Shown here in pieces: positions 19,728-20,192 of a DNA stretch of 20,192 bases (its first letter is position 1; each line of letters starts with the position of its first letter). Position numbers and translations under genes: made by a program. The notes under the pieces are model-generated. The model searched no databases. It was not told where the DNA came from and saw nothing but the letters and a program-made list of their open reading frames with translations. Where the stretch lies: positions 1 to 20,192 of the forward strand of contig JAAPAO010000623.1 of assembly GCA_013115145.1 (NCBI GenBank), given 5' to 3'. The DNA is from Perkinsus chesapeaki (taxonomy: Eukaryota > Perkinsozoa > Perkinsida > Perkinsidae).

Positions 19728-20153
19728 TCATTGACAAGAACCGGGGAGCAATTCTGCATACGGGGTTGGGCCGAAGTGCGTGCGCACTGAGTTTTGCGTA
19801 GCATTGTACTTGTAGTACATCAAATCGACGTCGCTTACATCGTAAATGGTTCTGCATGTGTATGCTTCCACGTACTGAATGAAGTCATCATATTCTTTGT
19901 ATGATGCTTCAGAGATCGTATAGCCCAAAGGCTCCTTCTGTACAACATCCACTGTAGCATTATCCTGATCTTGATCACAAATCACTAGTATGTTTATTCT
20001 TCTGGCAGCGTTCTCCTCACCATTGAGCCAATCTACTTGGGCACAAACGTTATCACCGATCTTCTTGAAGTACTTCCCTGTAGGGCCAACAGAAGCTTGT
20101 GATCCTTGAAAGAACAATAGGTAGAAGAGAAGCATAAACGCGAATGATGTCAT
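19728..20153 (-). CDS. Small secreted protein, lineage-specific type
   Basis: A single exon of 141 aa. Residues 1-20 are a clear signal peptide (MTSFAFMLLFYLLFFQGSQA), followed by SVGPTGKYFKKIGDNVCAQV. There are four cysteines in the mature part (NVC, VIC, YTC, GSC), enough for two disulfides, and two N-glycosylation-type sites (DNAT and YNAT). The mature part is acidic. The end LLPGSCQ-stop gives a short C-terminal Cys tail. I know of similar short secreted proteins in Perkinsus predicted proteomes but cannot name a function. It lies next to another small minus-strand gene. The start is fixed by the signal peptide; an AG at about 20170 upstream could be a leader acceptor. Confidence 0.72.
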   Translation of the reverse strand: MTSFAFMLLFYLLFFQGSQASVGPTGKYFKKIGDNVCAQVDWLNGEENAARRINILVICDQDQDNATVDVVQKEPLGYTISEASYKEYDDFIQYVEAYTCRTIYDVSDVDLMYYKYNATQNSVRTHFGPTPYAELLPGSCQ

Positions 20154-20192
20154 ACGCCAAGTTACAACTGCTTGTAAAGTGGACCTCTATTC

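Overview
The window looks like nuclear DNA of a protist from the Perkinsus lineage (an alveolate related to dinoflagellates). This is inferred from gene content and protein style: a cathepsin L-like protease ending in SYPTAM, a serine carboxypeptidase with the ATRRN / NYDFSPLEKYL / YAGDQDYLCNW signatures, and a small secreted protein with two NAT sites. The genes are broken into many exons by very short GT-AG introns, mostly 31-60 nt. No database search was possible, so the organism call is an inference. Exon models were built by hand from splice signals, matching intron phase and family motifs. In every multi-exon model the summed exons give a whole number of codons.

Layout. (1) + strand, 92-1689: a nine-exon papain-family protease with an intact catalytic triad but one in-frame TAG. 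(2) 1690-2469: no supportable gene. (3) From 2470 to the right end every gene I can support is on the - strand: an LRAT/NlpC-P60-type protein (2470-4078, 8 exons), a serine carboxypeptidase with an N-terminal membrane anchor (4403-7528, 6 exons or more), a mitochondrial-type translation initiation factor IF-2 (7851-17955, about 19 exons over 10 kb), a small protein of unknown function (19184-19507) and a small secreted protein (19728-20153).

The IF-2 gene is the centre of the window. Its exons run through a transit-peptide-like start, the GTP-binding domain, the second (barrel) domain, a charged linker and the third domain. One intron (12306-8513, 3.8 kb) separates the linker from the third domain. 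That intron holds a decayed retroelement on the opposite strand (reverse transcriptase with a YLDD motif and several stops) and what looks like a complete small nested gene on the same strand (11358-11880). The recognisable C-terminal domain of IF-2 is missing or lies behind a frame change.

Other structure: a perfect 25-bp inverted repeat with a one-base centre (16565-16615), further hairpins clustered in the retroelement, and a 63-bp tandem duplication inside the carboxypeptidase that copies a potential 3' splice site. The long same-strand run with gaps of about 320 bp between the main genes suggests dinoflagellate-like unidirectional gene arrays. Apart from the two proteases sharing a secretory or lysosomal theme, the genes show no evident common pathway.
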